Assembly (NCBI RefSeq): GCF_019393635.1
Contig: NC_057863.1
Coordinates: 642,913,306-642,977,305 of the forward strand
Reading direction: 5' to 3'
From: Dromiciops gliroides
Lineage: Eukaryota > Chordata > Mammalia > Microbiotheria > Microbiotheriidae
DNA: 64,000 nt
Numbering within the stretch: position 1 is the stretch's first letter; each line of letters starts with the position of its first letter. Both the position numbers and the translations under genes were made by a program. Under the pieces are notes generated by a model, which was given only the letters and a program-made list of their open reading frames with translations, was not told the origin of the DNA and did no database searches. Shown here piece by piece: positions 35,801 through 48,961 of this stretch.

Positions 35801-37128
35801 TCCTAACTTTCTTATACCTTACCAAGATCTAGTGACACTAGCCTCCACTCTGGCTTCCTTGAAGTCCCAACTAAAATTTCACCATCTACAGGAAGCCTTC
35901 CTTAAACCCCTCTTAATTCCAGTACCTTCTCTCTTTAATTAGTCCCTATTCGTCCTATATATGGCTTGCCTTGTCCATATTTATTTACATGTTGGGCCCA
36001 CTCATTTGATTTTTTTGTGTATGAGGCAATTGGGGTTAAGTGACTTGCCCAGGGTCACACAGCTATTAAGTGTTAAGTGTCTGAGGCCGGATTCAAACTC
36101 AGGTCCTCCTGAATCCAGGACCAGTGCTCTATCCACTGCGCCACCTAGCTGCCCCCCACCAATTTGATTTTTTTTTTTTTAGTGAGGCAATGGGGGTTAA
36201 GTGACTTGTCCAGGGTCACACAGCTAGTAAGTGTGTAAAGTGTTTGAGGCCGGATTTGAACTCAGGTACTCCTGACTCCAGGGCCGGTGCTCTATCCACT
36301 GTGCCACCTAGCTGCCCCCCCATTTGATTTTAAGACAGGGACAGGGACAGTCTTTTGCCTCTTTTTGCATCTCTATACCTCAGTACAGTATCTATCACAT
36401 AGTAGGTGCTTAATAAATGTGGTCTGATTGATAATAATTTGATATCTGTAAAAAGCACTGAGCCCAGTGCCCTGTCACATAGCTTATTCCCTTCCCTGCC
36501 CTCTCTCTCTCTTATAATACACAAAAAATCTAAATGCTCTTTCCCAAACTACTCTTTTGAACAACACTGGAGGAAAGACAACTGGATTTAGAGACAAGAT
36601 CCTGGCTCTTCCACTTACTCCCTGTGTGTCCATGGGTAGGCCCCCAGGCTTCTTAGATCTCAGATTCCACATCAAGACTTTAGGGGTGGAACAGCTAGGT
36701 GGCAAGTGAATAGAGCACTGGCCCTGGATTCAGGAGGACCTGAATTCAAAGCCACCCTCAGACACTTGACACTTACTAGCTGTGTGACCCTGGGCAAGTC
36801 ATTGCCCTGCCAAAAAAAAAAAACACTTTAGGGGTGAGGGGATACAAAACAAAAACTGGAACAGTCCTAGATCTCAGGATATTTGTATTCTGTTGGGGGA
36901 CATGACCTGAACACAGAGAAATCAATATGAAACGTACAAATTTTGGTGGGGGGAGGGGAATATCAGCTGGAGGGCATTTTATTTTCGGGGCTATAGAGAG
37001 TCAGAGGAAAGAAGGGTAGGACTAGGTGCAGAGGGCACCCCGAGAGTGTCAGCACCCCACCCCACCCCTTACAAATGCTTACCCTGACTCAGGGAGTTAA
37101 AACGACGGAAGAGGCTGGAGCACGCCAT
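32834..37128 (-). CDS. MRPS12: MRPS12, mitochondrial ribosomal protein uS12m
   Basis: This protein forms part of the decoding centre of the mitochondrial small ribosomal subunit. The coding exons are 37083-37128 and 32834-33210, giving 140 residues (human 138). The split codon GCT joins them in phase. The C-terminal part is the uS12 fold, with [20 protein letters not shown], the conserved [10 protein letters not shown] loop and a GGRTQDLPG turn, which are the S12 segments facing the A site. The N-terminal 30 residues ([12 protein letters not shown]...) look like a matrix-targeting peptide. The coding part of exon 2 is preceded by an acceptor at 37147, and a non-coding first exon ends at 37566. 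The gene is head to head with SARS2. The intron of about 3.9 kb is full of SINE and L2 debris. Confidence 0.95.
33656..33821 (+). mobile_element. SINE copy, left member of same-target pair
   Basis: Forward copy with a CAAA-unit tail between 'cagagtgtg' at 33647-33655 and 'cagagtgtg' at 33822-33830, in the MRPS12 intron. Confidence 0.92.
33831..34002 (+). mobile_element. SINE copy, right member of same-target pair
   Basis: Forward copy of the 'ccccaattgcttcact' subtype, ending before the third 'cagagtgtg' at 34003-34011. Confidence 0.92.
34041..34155 (-). repeat. MIR-like element
   Basis: 'ttttacaaatggggacactg', then 'agtaagtgacaaagccagga', then 'ttcacacccagg', the reverse MIR order. Confidence 0.6.
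34180..34310 (+). repeat. MIR-like element
   Basis: 'gggttcaaattgtaccattt', 'caagtcacctcacctcggtt' and 'tcctcatctgaaaaatgagg' in forward order. Confidence 0.6.
34924..35190 (+). mobile_element. Long CORE-SINE copy
   Basis: Head 'acagctaggtaaagaactag' and B-box-like 'gttcaattc'. The 3' end is 'tgtcttggtcctctttgaga' followed by 'atgaaggacaagcaaaaata', a different tail from the short SINEs. Confidence 0.7.
36011..36157 (-). mobile_element. SINE copy, left member of same-target pair
   Basis: Reverse copy; the target text 'atttgattt' occurs just before it (36004) and just after it (36162). Confidence 0.88.
36169..36320 (-). mobile_element. SINE copy, right member of same-target pair
   Basis: Reverse copy of another subtype ('gcaatgggggttaag', 'gtactcctgactccaggg'). 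'atttgattt' recurs again after it at about 36322. Confidence 0.88.
36690..36822 (+). mobile_element. tRNA-derived SINE copy, internally deleted
   Basis: Forward copy lacking a few bases in the head and the 'cttaaccctcattgcc' stretch. Flanked by 'actttaggggtg'. Confidence 0.85.
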
Positions 37129-37561
37129 CCGCTTCTTCGACCGCTTTCTGTAGGAACTAAGGAGAGAAAGGGGCTGACCCTGGCCAGGGGCCGCTGGGCT
37201 CCTCCGTCCGCCCTGACCGACTCCCACCCGAGAGGTCCTTCTTTGCAGTCTAGCCTCAGGCCCTGGGGATGCACCCAGAAGTCCCCCAAGGGGAAACTGA
37301 CCAGAGTGCCAAGGATGCTCTCGCCCCACCCCCAACCCGGGAAAGCCTTCCAGCGGGCTAGCGTCCGGCCTTGGGGCTGTACACAGGAAGTCCCTCCCCA
37401 AGGTGAAACCGATCAATGTCCCTGGGCCCCCCTCCCCGCCCCCACCCGGCAAATCCTCCCAGAGGCCTAGCCTCAATCTTTGAGGCTCAACGCAGAAGAC
37501 CTTCCCCAAAGCCTGGGCCGCCCCGGGGCGGGTCCTCGGAGACCCCCGGAGCTGCCCGCTC

Positions 37562-37896
37562 TCACCTTCTGTGACGGCAGTCAGATGGGCCGTCTTCCGG
37601 ATCTTCCAAGACCCCATTGGCTAGTTTTATTATGCGGATGGACATGGCGGGAGGGGCGTTGCGATGGAATACAGAAATGAACCGCCGATTAGACGCGAAG
37701 GTTGTCAGTCCGTTTTGTTAGGGCTCATCTGATTGGACACCTTCAGGCGCCGTCTCCAAGGCGTCCCGCCTCACGCTCACGCGAGACGCATTTGTTTTCA
37801 TTCTGGCCGTTGATTGGCTAAGAGTGGAGAAAGGCGAATCGACGCGTTTTGATTGGCCGGCCGGGCATCTCCATGTGATTTTCCCCCCCATTCGAC
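37562..37896. promoter_or_regulatory. Shared MRPS12-SARS2 bidirectional promoter
   Basis: The two genes are transcribed away from this CpG-rich segment. Four ATTGG boxes, all in the same orientation (near 37614, 37732, 37812 and 37851), suggest NF-Y control, and no TATA box is seen. The SARS2 start codon lies inside a YY1-type element ('gacatggcggc', 37894). On the other side the MRPS12 leader exon ends at 37566 with the donor gtgag. A shared promoter for this pair is known in human. Confidence 0.75.
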
Positions 37897-40800
37897 ATGG
37901 CGGCGTCCATGGCGCAGCGATTCCTGCACTTACTGCCCAGCTCCTTCCGAAGCGGCTACCGCCCCCTCCGAAAAACGCCAAGGCCGGGAAAGGAGAGGAA
38001 ACTCAGTAGCTCTGCTGGGGTCCCGAGGCGCAGCCGGAACCTGCTGTACGAGCATGTGCGTGAAGGCTACAGCGCGCGCCCCCAACTGGACATGGAGAGG
38101 CTGTGCGCGCACCCAGAGGAAGCGGCGCGCGCCTTGGAGCACCGCAAGGGGGAGCTGAGACCCGCCGACCTGTCGGAGATTGTAAGGGCGCATACGCCGC
38201 CAAGCGGTCCGCGGGTGGCGCGGGGCCAGGCTGGGAGAAGGGAGCGGAAATAAGGGGTGTGCCTTACGGAGAAATGGGGGGGGGGGGGGGCCGCCAGGAT
38301 GCTATTGGACCCCGATTTAAGCAAAAACTCGCTATGCGGAAATCAGTCGAGCCAGTTGGGGGGGGGCGGGGGCAATGAGGGGGGTTTAGTGACTTGCCCA
38401 AGGTCACACATTGTCTAGTGTCTGAGCTCGGATTTGAACTCAGGTCGTCCTGAATTCAGGGCAGGTGCTTTATCCACTGCGCCACCTAGCTGCCCCTTAA
38501 ACATTTATTAAAGCACCTGCTATGTGCCAGGGAGTGTGCTAAGCGCTAGGGCTACAAAGAGAGGCAAAACACAGCCCCTGCCCTCAAGAAGCTTACAGTC
38601 TAATGGATATCCGGGGCTTTCCTTAAAGGAAAAAAAAAAAAAGATAAACGATCTTTCACTATACAGAAGACGTCGGGCAGGGTGGGGGTTCCTCTCAGCA
38701 CTTCTACTTGGGCACCTAAGATGTGATTTGATTTATAGAAATTAATTAGGGCACATCTAATTTGATCAAGACAATTATTGATGAAACACTCATTTCAGGT
38801 TCCTGGGTTAGGCGCTAGGACTTGGAATCAGAAGAGAAGGTACTTCAAAGGGGCAGCTAGGTGGCATAGTGGATAAAGCACCAGCCCTGGATTCAGGAGG
38901 ACCTGAGTTCAAATTTGACCTCAGACACTTGACACTTACTAGCTGTGTGACCCTGGGCAAGTCACTTAATCCTCATTGCCCTGCAAAAATAAATAAATAA
39001 ATAAGAAAGATACTTCAGAGATAACTTTCCTATTTTTCTTTTACCTTGATGTCATTTTCCAATTAGCTCCCCCTACCTCCCCAAGAAGGGACACACAGAT
39101 CAACAGCATCTGAATGTATGCCCCTCTGCCAGCCCCTGTAATCCACCACCTCTCTGATGAACCTCATAAGTTATAAGTGATAATAAATCAAGTCACTTTG
39201 AGAGTCAGCAAGATACTGGCTTGTGTGAACGCTGATGACACCAGCAATTATTGCTGGCATTTATATAGGACTCCAAGGCTTACGAGGCACCTTGCCCATC
39301 TTATGGTGGTTGCTGTTATTATTCCTGGTTTACAGATGAAGAAACTGAGGCAGACATTAAAGTACTGACTCAGGGCTACACAGCTTGTTAGTGCATGAGT
39401 CAGGATTTGAACTCAGGTCTTACTAATTCCAAGGCAGTCTTTTATGGTGTTTTTTGGCTTGTTTCTGTTTTTGTTGTTGTTGTTGTTGTTTTGCAGGGCA
39501 ATGAAGATTAAGTGACTTGCCCAGGGTCACACAGCTAGCTGCCCCCTTTTTATGGGTTTTTTTAAAGTCCCTTCCAGGGCAGCTAGGTGGCGCAGTGGAT
39601 AGAGCACTGGTCCTGGATTCAGGGGGACCTGAGTTCAAATCAGACCTCAGATACTTGACACTTTCAAGCTGTATGACCCTGGGCAAGTCACTTAACCCTC
39701 ATTGCCCCCCCCCACACACACACACACACACGCAAAAAATAAATAAAAAGTCCCTTCTTCACAACAACCCTTTGAGGTAGGGAATGTGGTACAATGGGTA
39801 GAATGCCAGGCCTGGAGTCAGGAAGATCTGAGTTCAAATCTGGCCTGTGTGACTCTTGGCAAATCATGTAACCTCTGCCTTCCTCAGTTTCCTCATCTGT
39901 AAAATGAGGATCATTATCACACCTCGCTCCTGGTGTGGTTGTGAGGATCAGATGAGGTGATAATTGTAAAGCACCAAACACAGTGCCCGGCACACAGTTG
40001 AAGCTATAGAAATGTTAGTTGTTATTATTATTACCTCCGTTTTCCAGATAAGAAAACTGAAGCTCTGGGAGGACATTTGTGACTTGACAGCAGGATTAGG
40101 GACTAGCCCTGCATTTGATGTGGCCCTAAGCATAGTATTCATAAAACCTGGTAAACGGGGGGCAGCTAGATGGCGCAGTGGATAAGCACCGGCCCTGGAT
40201 TCAGGAGTACCTGAGTTCAAATTCAGCCTCGGACACTTACTAGCTGTGTGACCCTGGGCAAGTCACTTAACCCCAATTGCCTCACCAAAATAAAAAAATA
40301 AATAAATAAAAAGAAAACCTGGTAAACATTATACTAATGGGTCGTTTTCGTTGATAGGAATTCCCAACCTAGGATCCAGGTTGGCATCTTCTACACAATT
40401 TATGGTCTTGGGGTTCCCTGGAGCTCCAGGGGGTCCACAAGGAAAATGACCCTCTCTCCTGTGCTGCCTCTGGACACTGGAGCAAGGCTCAGGACCTCCC
40501 TTCTGAATTTCCCCCACGTCACGCTTCCCCTCCAGATTAGTAAACAGAGGCCTGAGTGAGAAAAGGACCTTGGTCAGAGTAGCCCACCTCCCCCTAAGCC
40601 CCAGGAGAAACACTTCCCTTCCATGGGCTGTGACTGAACCTCTGGCTGTGGGCTGGAGGAGCTGGGGTCCAGGGGAGCGGGGAATTGGTGGGGAGGGGTA
40701 CCAGGCCGACTCCTTCTGTCCTGCACCAGTCCGTCAGGGTTGCTGTTTGAGCCAGGACATTTTGACCACAAAGCCGGGGGGCGGGGCTGGGGGTCAGAGG

Positions 40801-43800
40801 CCCTAGAGGCCTTTACCCAGCCTCCATTTCTGCTCCTAAGTCACCCCCTCCCCTCTCTCCTACCCCAGATTTCTACTTGGCAGTCCCTGGGAAGACTGAG
40901 GGAAGAGATCCGAGCTCTGGAGGAGGAGAAGGCAGCTGTGGCCCAGAAGATAAAAGCTCTAGTGGTGAGTGAAGCTGTGCTCTCTCTGCCTCTCCTGGCC
41001 ATTCATTCATTCATTTTTGTTTTGTTTTGTTTTGTTTGCAGGGCAATGAGGGTTAAGTGACTTGCCCAGGGTCACACAGCTAGTAAGTGTTAAGTGTCTG
41101 AGGTTGAATTTGAACTCAGGTCCTCCTGAATCTAGGGCCAGTGCTTTATCCACTGTGCCACTTAGCTGCCCCACTGTCCATTCATTCATCAGGCACATGT
41201 TCAGTGACTAATGTCCTTAACCTGGGGGGGGGGACACAGGAAATTTAGATAAGGCCCAGTTACTGCCCTCACATAAGACATGAACACAGGTTCCTACAAT
41301 ATTACATCATCAAACATAGTTGGTGAGCTGCCCTCAGATCTAGGAAGACCCAGGTTTGAGTCCTGGCTCCCTGGGCAAGTCATTTAACCAACAGTGTGAG
41401 TAACCACCGGCATTGGTGGGAAAGGCCTCCTTGTCAGGAGCTCCTACTACCAGTGAATTCACCAGCCAAGCTTTTTTAAAAATGTAAATTGTACTTTAAT
41501 AATTTTATAAATGGAAGGCCTCATAGGGAATCATTGGGGTGTAAGGGATAGAAAGCAGAGGTCTCAATGCAGGAAAACTGGTGCCTTATTGGTGGAGCTG
41601 AGGTTGGGGGGGTGGGCAGCATCACTCATGTGACCAGGAAGCAGCTACTTCCTGGGCCTCTGCCCACAAAGAGAACAAAGAAGGAGGAAAAGGACCCCAG
41701 TGGGCAAATCTGTGGCAACCAGAGAATGGGAAGCTAATGGGCAGCAGCCCTAGGGGTACGTGAAAGAAAGGAGCCCCAGTGCTGATCAGCACCCGCCTTG
41801 GACCTCAGAGACCCAGAGTGTTTCCTGGGGCTCCCAGGGTCACAGGGGCAGGACTAGAACCCAGGTCTTCCCCTCTCTGCGACCCGTTCTTCGTCCTCCA
41901 GCAGTCAATAATAATAATGTTGACGTTTCCACTCCATGAAGGTGGGCATGCTGAGGCTCAGAGACAGACAGCCGCTTGCCCAGAGTCACACAGCAGTTGA
42001 GGTGCAGGGCCAGCTCTCTGAGGCCTGGGCAGGTGAGGCGACCTCCCTCCCACCAGCTGGGGAGGGGAAGGCCCCAGATTAGAAGCCAGGCCCTGGGGCC
42101 CTGGGGCCAGCACCTTCCATCACACAAGCCAGAAGTCCCAGGATTCTGTGGTTCTCTCCCCAGGTCAGCCAGGACAAGGATTTCCTCCAGCAGGTATGGA
42201 GCTTGGGATGGAGGTGGGGGCAGGCTGAGAGGGGGATTCTAGGCTGTGCCCAAGTTTGTTGGGGGCCCGGCAGGTAGAGGCCCCTCCTCCCTAGCTCAGG
42301 ATACTGGGGGGATGCTCAGCTGGATCCCCCCACCTAAGTCTCACCTACATGCTCTGCTGCAGGATCCCATCTTTCAGAACGCCCGGGCCCAGGGCAGGGT
42401 GATCCGGACACAGCTGGCCGGCCTCTATGCCAACGAGGCCCATCTGGAAGAGCTTTTCTACACGCGGGCTCTCCGACTCCCCAACCAAACCCACCCTGAT
42501 GTGGTGAGTGCAGGGGCTGGGGAAGGGCCTGGGCCCAAGGCTGGCTCCCTCCCTCAGTCTCCAACAACCACCTCTCTCTCTCTCTCTCTCTGCCCCCCCA
42601 GCCTGTTGGTGACGAGAGCCAGGCCCGGATCCTGGAGGTGGTGGGAGAGAAGCCAAGTAAGCCAGCCTGGAGGTGACCCCCCCCCCATGGGCCTTCCCGT
42701 GGGTGGGGCTGTGGTCATCGTCCACTGTCCACCTTATTTCTGTCCGTCTGTCTGTCCTAGCTTGACCTTGTCTCTGTCCTTGTCCCCGTCCTTCCCTCTC
42801 CTCATCTCTGTCTCTCCCCGTTTCTGTCTCTGCCCTGCTCTGTCTCATATTGCCCACCTATCCTGGTGGACGCGTCTCACACCATGCACCTGTGTCTGTC
42901 TGTCCCCATCCAGCCTTTGCCTTCCGGCCTCGGGGCCACCTGGAGATTGGGGAGAAGCTGGATATCATCCGTCAGAAGTGAGCAGCCGCCCCCGGCTCCT
43001 GACAGCTGGCATGTAGGGCTGGCCCCCCAGCGGGGAATGGGCCCGTTCAGCCTGGCGCAGCCTGTGCATGAATATTTGATTCCCATGCCGCCTGCCACCT
43101 GCCCTCCTCCCCACTTTGCTTTGTTTCCCTCCCCCAGCCCAGCCTCTGTTGTGGTGGGCCCCCCTCAGGCCTGCTTTTTGTGTCATCCTTCCCACACAGG
43201 CGTCTGTCCCACGTTTCTGGGCAGCGATCTTACTACCTGCGTGGTGCGGGGGCCTTGCTGCAGCACGCTCTGGTCAACTTTACCCTCAGCAAACTCGTCC
43301 AGAGGGTATGCGGATGCCAGGGGCAGACATCCTGGGGGACTGCTGGTAGAACATGGGATACCTGAGTAGTGGTCTCAGAAGGGACCCAAGAGTGGGGAAA
43401 GGCAAGGGCGCCAGCCTTCTGAGGGTGGAGGAAGCAGGATGTGGCTCAGGGAGAAGGGATCCACAGAGGCCTTGGGAGTGAGACATTTGGATCCTTGGGG
43501 AAGAGGGGGCTAGGACCCCTGGGTCCCTTCTAGCTCTAACATGCCGTGTTCTCGTGAGGTGGGGAGGCTGCCACTCATCAGTCTTCTCTCATCTGCACCC
43601 TAAGCTCGGGCACTCTGGGAGCCATGATGGAGGCAGGGTGGGTGGGCCCAAGGGGGTGTCCTCATTCTGTCCTGTTGTCCTGACCCCCTCTTCTCGGTCC
43701 CCCAGGGCTTCACAGCCATGACAGTGCCAGACATGCTCAGAGGAGCCGTGTTTGTGAGTGACCCCCGGCCCCTCCCCTCCCTGCTCTCTGGGCTTTGGGC

Positions 43801-45827
43801 CTGCTTTGCATCTGGAAGGAGGGAGCTTGGTACATGGCATGGGAGATGGGCCACCCCCATCCCAAGAGCCCTCCACGGCTGCAGTGCAGGCCTCACCTAG
43901 GGGTGGGGCTGATGGCAGCTGGGTGGGCAATCCTGGAGGTCCCGCAGGACACAACTGCACAGAGGGGGCTCCCTGTCCAATCTCTCCTCTCCTCCCCCCA
44001 GGAGGGCTGTGGGATGAGCCCCAATGCCAATCCCTCTCAGATCTACAACATCGACCCCTCCCGATTTGAGGACCTCAACCTGGCAGGGACATCAGAAGTG
44101 GGGATTGCAGGTGAGGGATTGGGGGAAGGGAATAGGAGAGGGGGCCAAAGCAGGGGATCCCCTCCTCCTTTCCGCTGAGCCTGGGCGGCATCTCTCCCCA
44201 CCCCACAGGATATTTCATGGATCACGCAGTATCTTGGAAGGACCTGCCCATCAGGTGACATCCTTCACCCCCCCCCGCCTCCCCCTCGGGGCTGCACACC
44301 CAGCTTCATGCCCACCCTGTCCCTCCCTGGCCAATGCTCCTCATTTCCCCCTTGCCCCTGGTCCCTCCATCAGTCTCTCCAGAGTCCTTTGCACCCTCCT
44401 GTCACATCTCTGGGCCTGACATCCCCTTCCTCCACAGGGTAGTCTGTTCCAGCACCTGCTATAGGGCCGAGACGAACACGGGGAAGGAACCTTGGGGGCT
44501 CTTCCGAGTCCACCACTTCAGCAAGGTCAGCCTCACTCCCAGGAAGCTTCAGAGCTGACCAGGGACAGCCACCCTCAGCTCCTCCCAAACTGGCACCCAG
44601 CACTGGGTGAAGTGCCCAGAGGGGTCCTGGCTGACCCACCCCCGTGTGTCCTGGTCTGCTCACCCCCAGGTCGAGATGTTTGGACTGACATGTTCAGGGA
44701 CAGAGCACAGCTCGGGGCTGCTGGAGGAATTTGTGTCCTTGCAGAAGGAGATCCTGACAGAGCTGGGCCTGCACTTCCGGTCAGCAGCGGGGTCTGCAGG
44801 GAGTGGGGATGTGAGGGGCTCCCCAGTCAGTCGCCAAGGGGACTGGAGGGGGGTCACCTGGATTTGAAGCCTACATCTGATAACGACTCCTTTGGATCCT
44901 GTGGAAGCTATTTCACCATTTTGTGCCTCAGTTTCCCTATCTGTAAGGCAGATATCTGTATTGTGCCTCTTTCATGCCAGATATCATGCCTTGGTTCCCT
45001 TATCTGTAAGAGGTTAGACTAGGTGACTTTGGGGGGGGGGGCCTTGATTGATCCCTGACATTGTGAAATTCTGTGACTGGCCCACAGAGTCTTGGACATG
45101 CCCACCCAAGAGCTCGGCCGTCCTGCCTACCGCAAGTTTGACATCGAGGCCTGGATGCCAGGCCGAGGCTGCTTTGGGGAGGTAAGCCCTGTCTTTGGAG
45201 CTCGTGGGGTGGGATGTTGAGCCTGAATGTCGCTGAGGAGCCTCCCACTTCCCTCCATTCTTCCGCAGGTCTCTAGTGCCTCAAACTGCACAGATTTCCA
45301 AAGCAGGCGACTTCACATGATGTACGAGACAAAGACTGGAGATTTGCAGCATGTGCACACGGTGAGAGGAGGCAGCAGCCCCTTGTCAGAGCTGCTCCGG
45401 TACCCTCAGGGCTCCCTTCAAGGACATCCCCATCCTTAAGGGTCCTGAGCTCCGCAGGCCCTGTCTGTGTGCCCCTCTTCTCCCAAGCTGACCCTCAGTC
45501 AGGAGATGGGGGGGCTGTCGAATATGGAATATGACTGGGCTAAGTTCTTCCCTCCCCCAGGTCAATGGGACAGGCTGTGCAGTACCGCGGATCCTCATCG
45601 CGATCTTAGAAAACAACCAGCAGAAGGTGGGAGCAGGGGGAGTGGGGGCTAAGGGCTCGGGGAAGAGGAGGGGTCTCCAGGGACCCTCAGCGTGATCCTC
45701 ATCCCCGCAGGATGGCTCAGTGCTCGTGCCTGGGGTCCTCCAGCCCTACCTGGGCACTGACCGGATCTCCACCCCTACACACACCCACCTCCGATACATT
45801 GGTCCCAACCAGCCACGGTCCTCCTGA
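37897..45827 (+). CDS. SARS2: SARS2, mitochondrial seryl-tRNA synthetase
   Basis: Charges both mitochondrial serine tRNAs in the matrix. Sixteen coding exons are 37897-38181, 40869-40964, 42164-42193, 42363-42503, 42602-42656, 42914-42977, 43200-43305, 43706-43753, 44002-44110, 44209-44254, 44438-44525, 44670-44779, 45088-45181, 45269-45361, 45561-45626 and 45711-45827. They sum to 515 residues (human 518), with every phase consistent. An arginine-rich presequence ([17 protein letters not shown]...) is followed by a coiled-coil arm (exons 2-4, [17 protein letters not shown]), then the class II core: motif 1 region [16 protein letters not shown], motif 2 CYRAETNTG...GLFRVHHF, and motif 3 [17 protein letters not shown] second in-frame ATG lies four codons after the first, as in human. 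Most of the long first intron is SINE and MIR sequence. Confidence 0.96.
38371..38497 (-). mobile_element. tRNA-derived SINE copy, diverged
   Basis: Reverse copy lacking its A tail and part of the middle; the head 'ctagctgcccc' is intact. Confidence 0.8.
38498..38610 (-). repeat. Ancient dispersed repeat piece
   Basis: 'aaacatttattaaagcacct', then 'gctatgtgccagggagtgtg' and 'ccctcaagaagcttacagtc'. This is common mammal-wide repeat wording; I do not assign the family. Confidence 0.45.
38849..39004 (+). mobile_element. tRNA-derived SINE copy
   Basis: Full-length forward copy with an ATAA-unit tail. Flanked by 'gaaggtacttcaa' and 'gaaagatacttcag'. Confidence 0.9.
39321..39435 (-). repeat. MIR-like element
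   Basis: 'tttacagatgaagaaactga', then 'ctacacagcttgttagtgc' and 'ggatttgaactcaggtctta'. Confidence 0.65.
39465..39546 (-). mobile_element. SINE copy with internal deletion
   Basis: A reverse SINE tail side ('ttgcagggcaatgaagatta' to 'cacacagctag') is joined directly to the head 'ctgcccc', with the middle missing. Confidence 0.8.
39577..39746 (+). mobile_element. tRNA-derived SINE copy
   Basis: Full-length forward copy whose tail contains a (CA)n run. Flanked by 'aaagtcccttc' on both sides. Confidence 0.9.
39777..40045 (+). repeat. Long MIR/CORE-SINE element
   Basis: One of the best preserved old SINEs here: 'ggagtcaggaagatctgagt', 'tcctcagtttcctcatctgt', 'gttgtgaggatcagatgag' and 'gtaaagcaccaaacacagtg' occur in order. 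Confidence 0.75.
40157..40313 (+). mobile_element. tRNA-derived SINE copy
   Basis: Full-length forward copy with a perfect 14-base target duplication, 'aaaacctggtaaac' (40143-40156 and 40314-40327). Confidence 0.93.
41015..41173 (-). mobile_element. tRNA-derived SINE copy
   Basis: Full-length reverse copy with a GTTTT-unit tail just after SARS2 exon 2. Flanked by 'ccattcattcat'. Confidence 0.9.
44860..44960 (+). repeat. MIR-like relic
   Basis: 'gatttgaagcctacatctg', then 'tgtgcctcagtttccctatc' and 'tgtaaggcagat', inside SARS2 intron 12. Confidence 0.5.
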
Positions 45828-46081
45828 GCTTGTCCGCCTGCATGTCCAGTCCAGTGACTAGGGGACACCTGCCCCATCCCCACCAGTCCCTTCAGCACTG
45901 AATGAAGCGGCAGGCACCGTCCGGCCACCAAATGAAGGCTGCCAATGAGGAAGCCCGTCCTTGCCTTACAGGGCTTGCTCACAGAGCAGGAGGCAGAGCT
46001 CAGACCCCCTCTGCTGGCCGCCTAGGGGAGGAAGAAGTTGGGGGGGGGTGACACTGTTCTGTCCCCTTTCCCCGTGGGCAC

Positions 46082-46087
46082 AATAAA
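46082..46087 (+). terminator. SARS2: SARS2 poly(A) signal
   Basis: Canonical AATAAA 255 bases after the stop codon, followed by a GT-rich stretch ('gtgtctgtgtcc'). Confidence 0.85.
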
Positions 46088-46240
46088 CTCCAGTGTGGCC
46101 ACCCCTGTGTCTGTGTCCAAGTTAATTGGGTAAGGTGGGGTTAGGCAGGGGGGCTTCAGGGTGGGAGACCCCCGGAGGCAGGATGAGTGAATGGGATTCC
46201 TTTGGCAGAGCTGCTAATCCCTCCTAAATAATTAAGCTTG

Positions 46241-46372
46241 GGCAGCTGCTGCTCTTCTACCTGCACCCCCGGGGATTGTTCTGTGTGTGAGGGGGGGGGG
46301 CGGTAGGTAGAGACAGGCTGTCATTGACGTCACTTCCTCCACCCACCCCATCAGTCCAGGAGCAATATAAGG
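46241..46372 (+). promoter_or_regulatory. CCER2: CCER2 proximal promoter: E-box, CRE and TATA
   Basis: A perfect cAMP-response element, TGACGTCA (46325-46332), lies about 33 bases before a TATA box (TATAAGG, 46366-46372). The start codon is 107 bases beyond the TATA box. Further upstream are CAGCTG (about 46241) and homeodomain-type sites (TAATCC and TAATTA, 46213-46233). This is a regulated, cell-type-specific style of promoter, unlike the CpG-island promoters of the neighbours. Confidence 0.7.
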
Positions 46373-46478
46373 CAGCATTAGGGCTTCTGCCTCCTTTGCC
46401 CAGCTCCCCAAGCCTGGGTCCAACCTATGGAGCGCTGAGCAACAGCAGGCCCAGGAGTAACCGACCACTCGGCCCACC

Positions 46479-48614
<2,136 letters not shown>

Positions 48615-48845
48615 GGAGTAAACGTGCCCTGGCACCTGCCCCCCCCACACACCCCTGGCTCCTCTTGGCACGTGTGCTATGAATCAATTCCTGCCCTTCT
48701 TGCTCATACCCAGGAGCCCCTCCCCAGGTGGTGGGGGGAGGAGGCAAGAGAGGGTCACCATGGAAACAGACCTGAGAAAGGGACGGGGTCAGAAACTTCT
48801 GTGCCCCTCGATCCTTCCCCCAGGTCCCCCCTCCCCCCCAACGTG

Positions 48846-48851
48846 AATAAA
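48846..48851 (+). terminator. CCER2: CCER2 poly(A) signal
   Basis: AATAAA 232 bases after the stop codon. Confidence 0.8.
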
Positions 48852-48961
48852 GCACCCATGAAAGCGCAGTCTTCCTCCCATTGGTCTGTTTATGAATTTG
48901 GGTGGTATGTACCCCAACACAAATCCCTGGACACCCCAGTCAGAGTCAGGGGAACCAAAGT

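Larger units (their letters stand above)
34321..36425 (+). repeat. L2-like LINE remnant, interrupted by SINEs
   Basis: The text follows an L2-type reverse-transcriptase 3' half: 'ctaggtgttcctcagg', then 'ggagtcatcctggactcttc', then a 3' end reading 'cacatagtaggtgcttaata'. The frame is heavily broken. One CORE-SINE (34924-35190) and two reverse SINEs split it. Confidence 0.6.
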
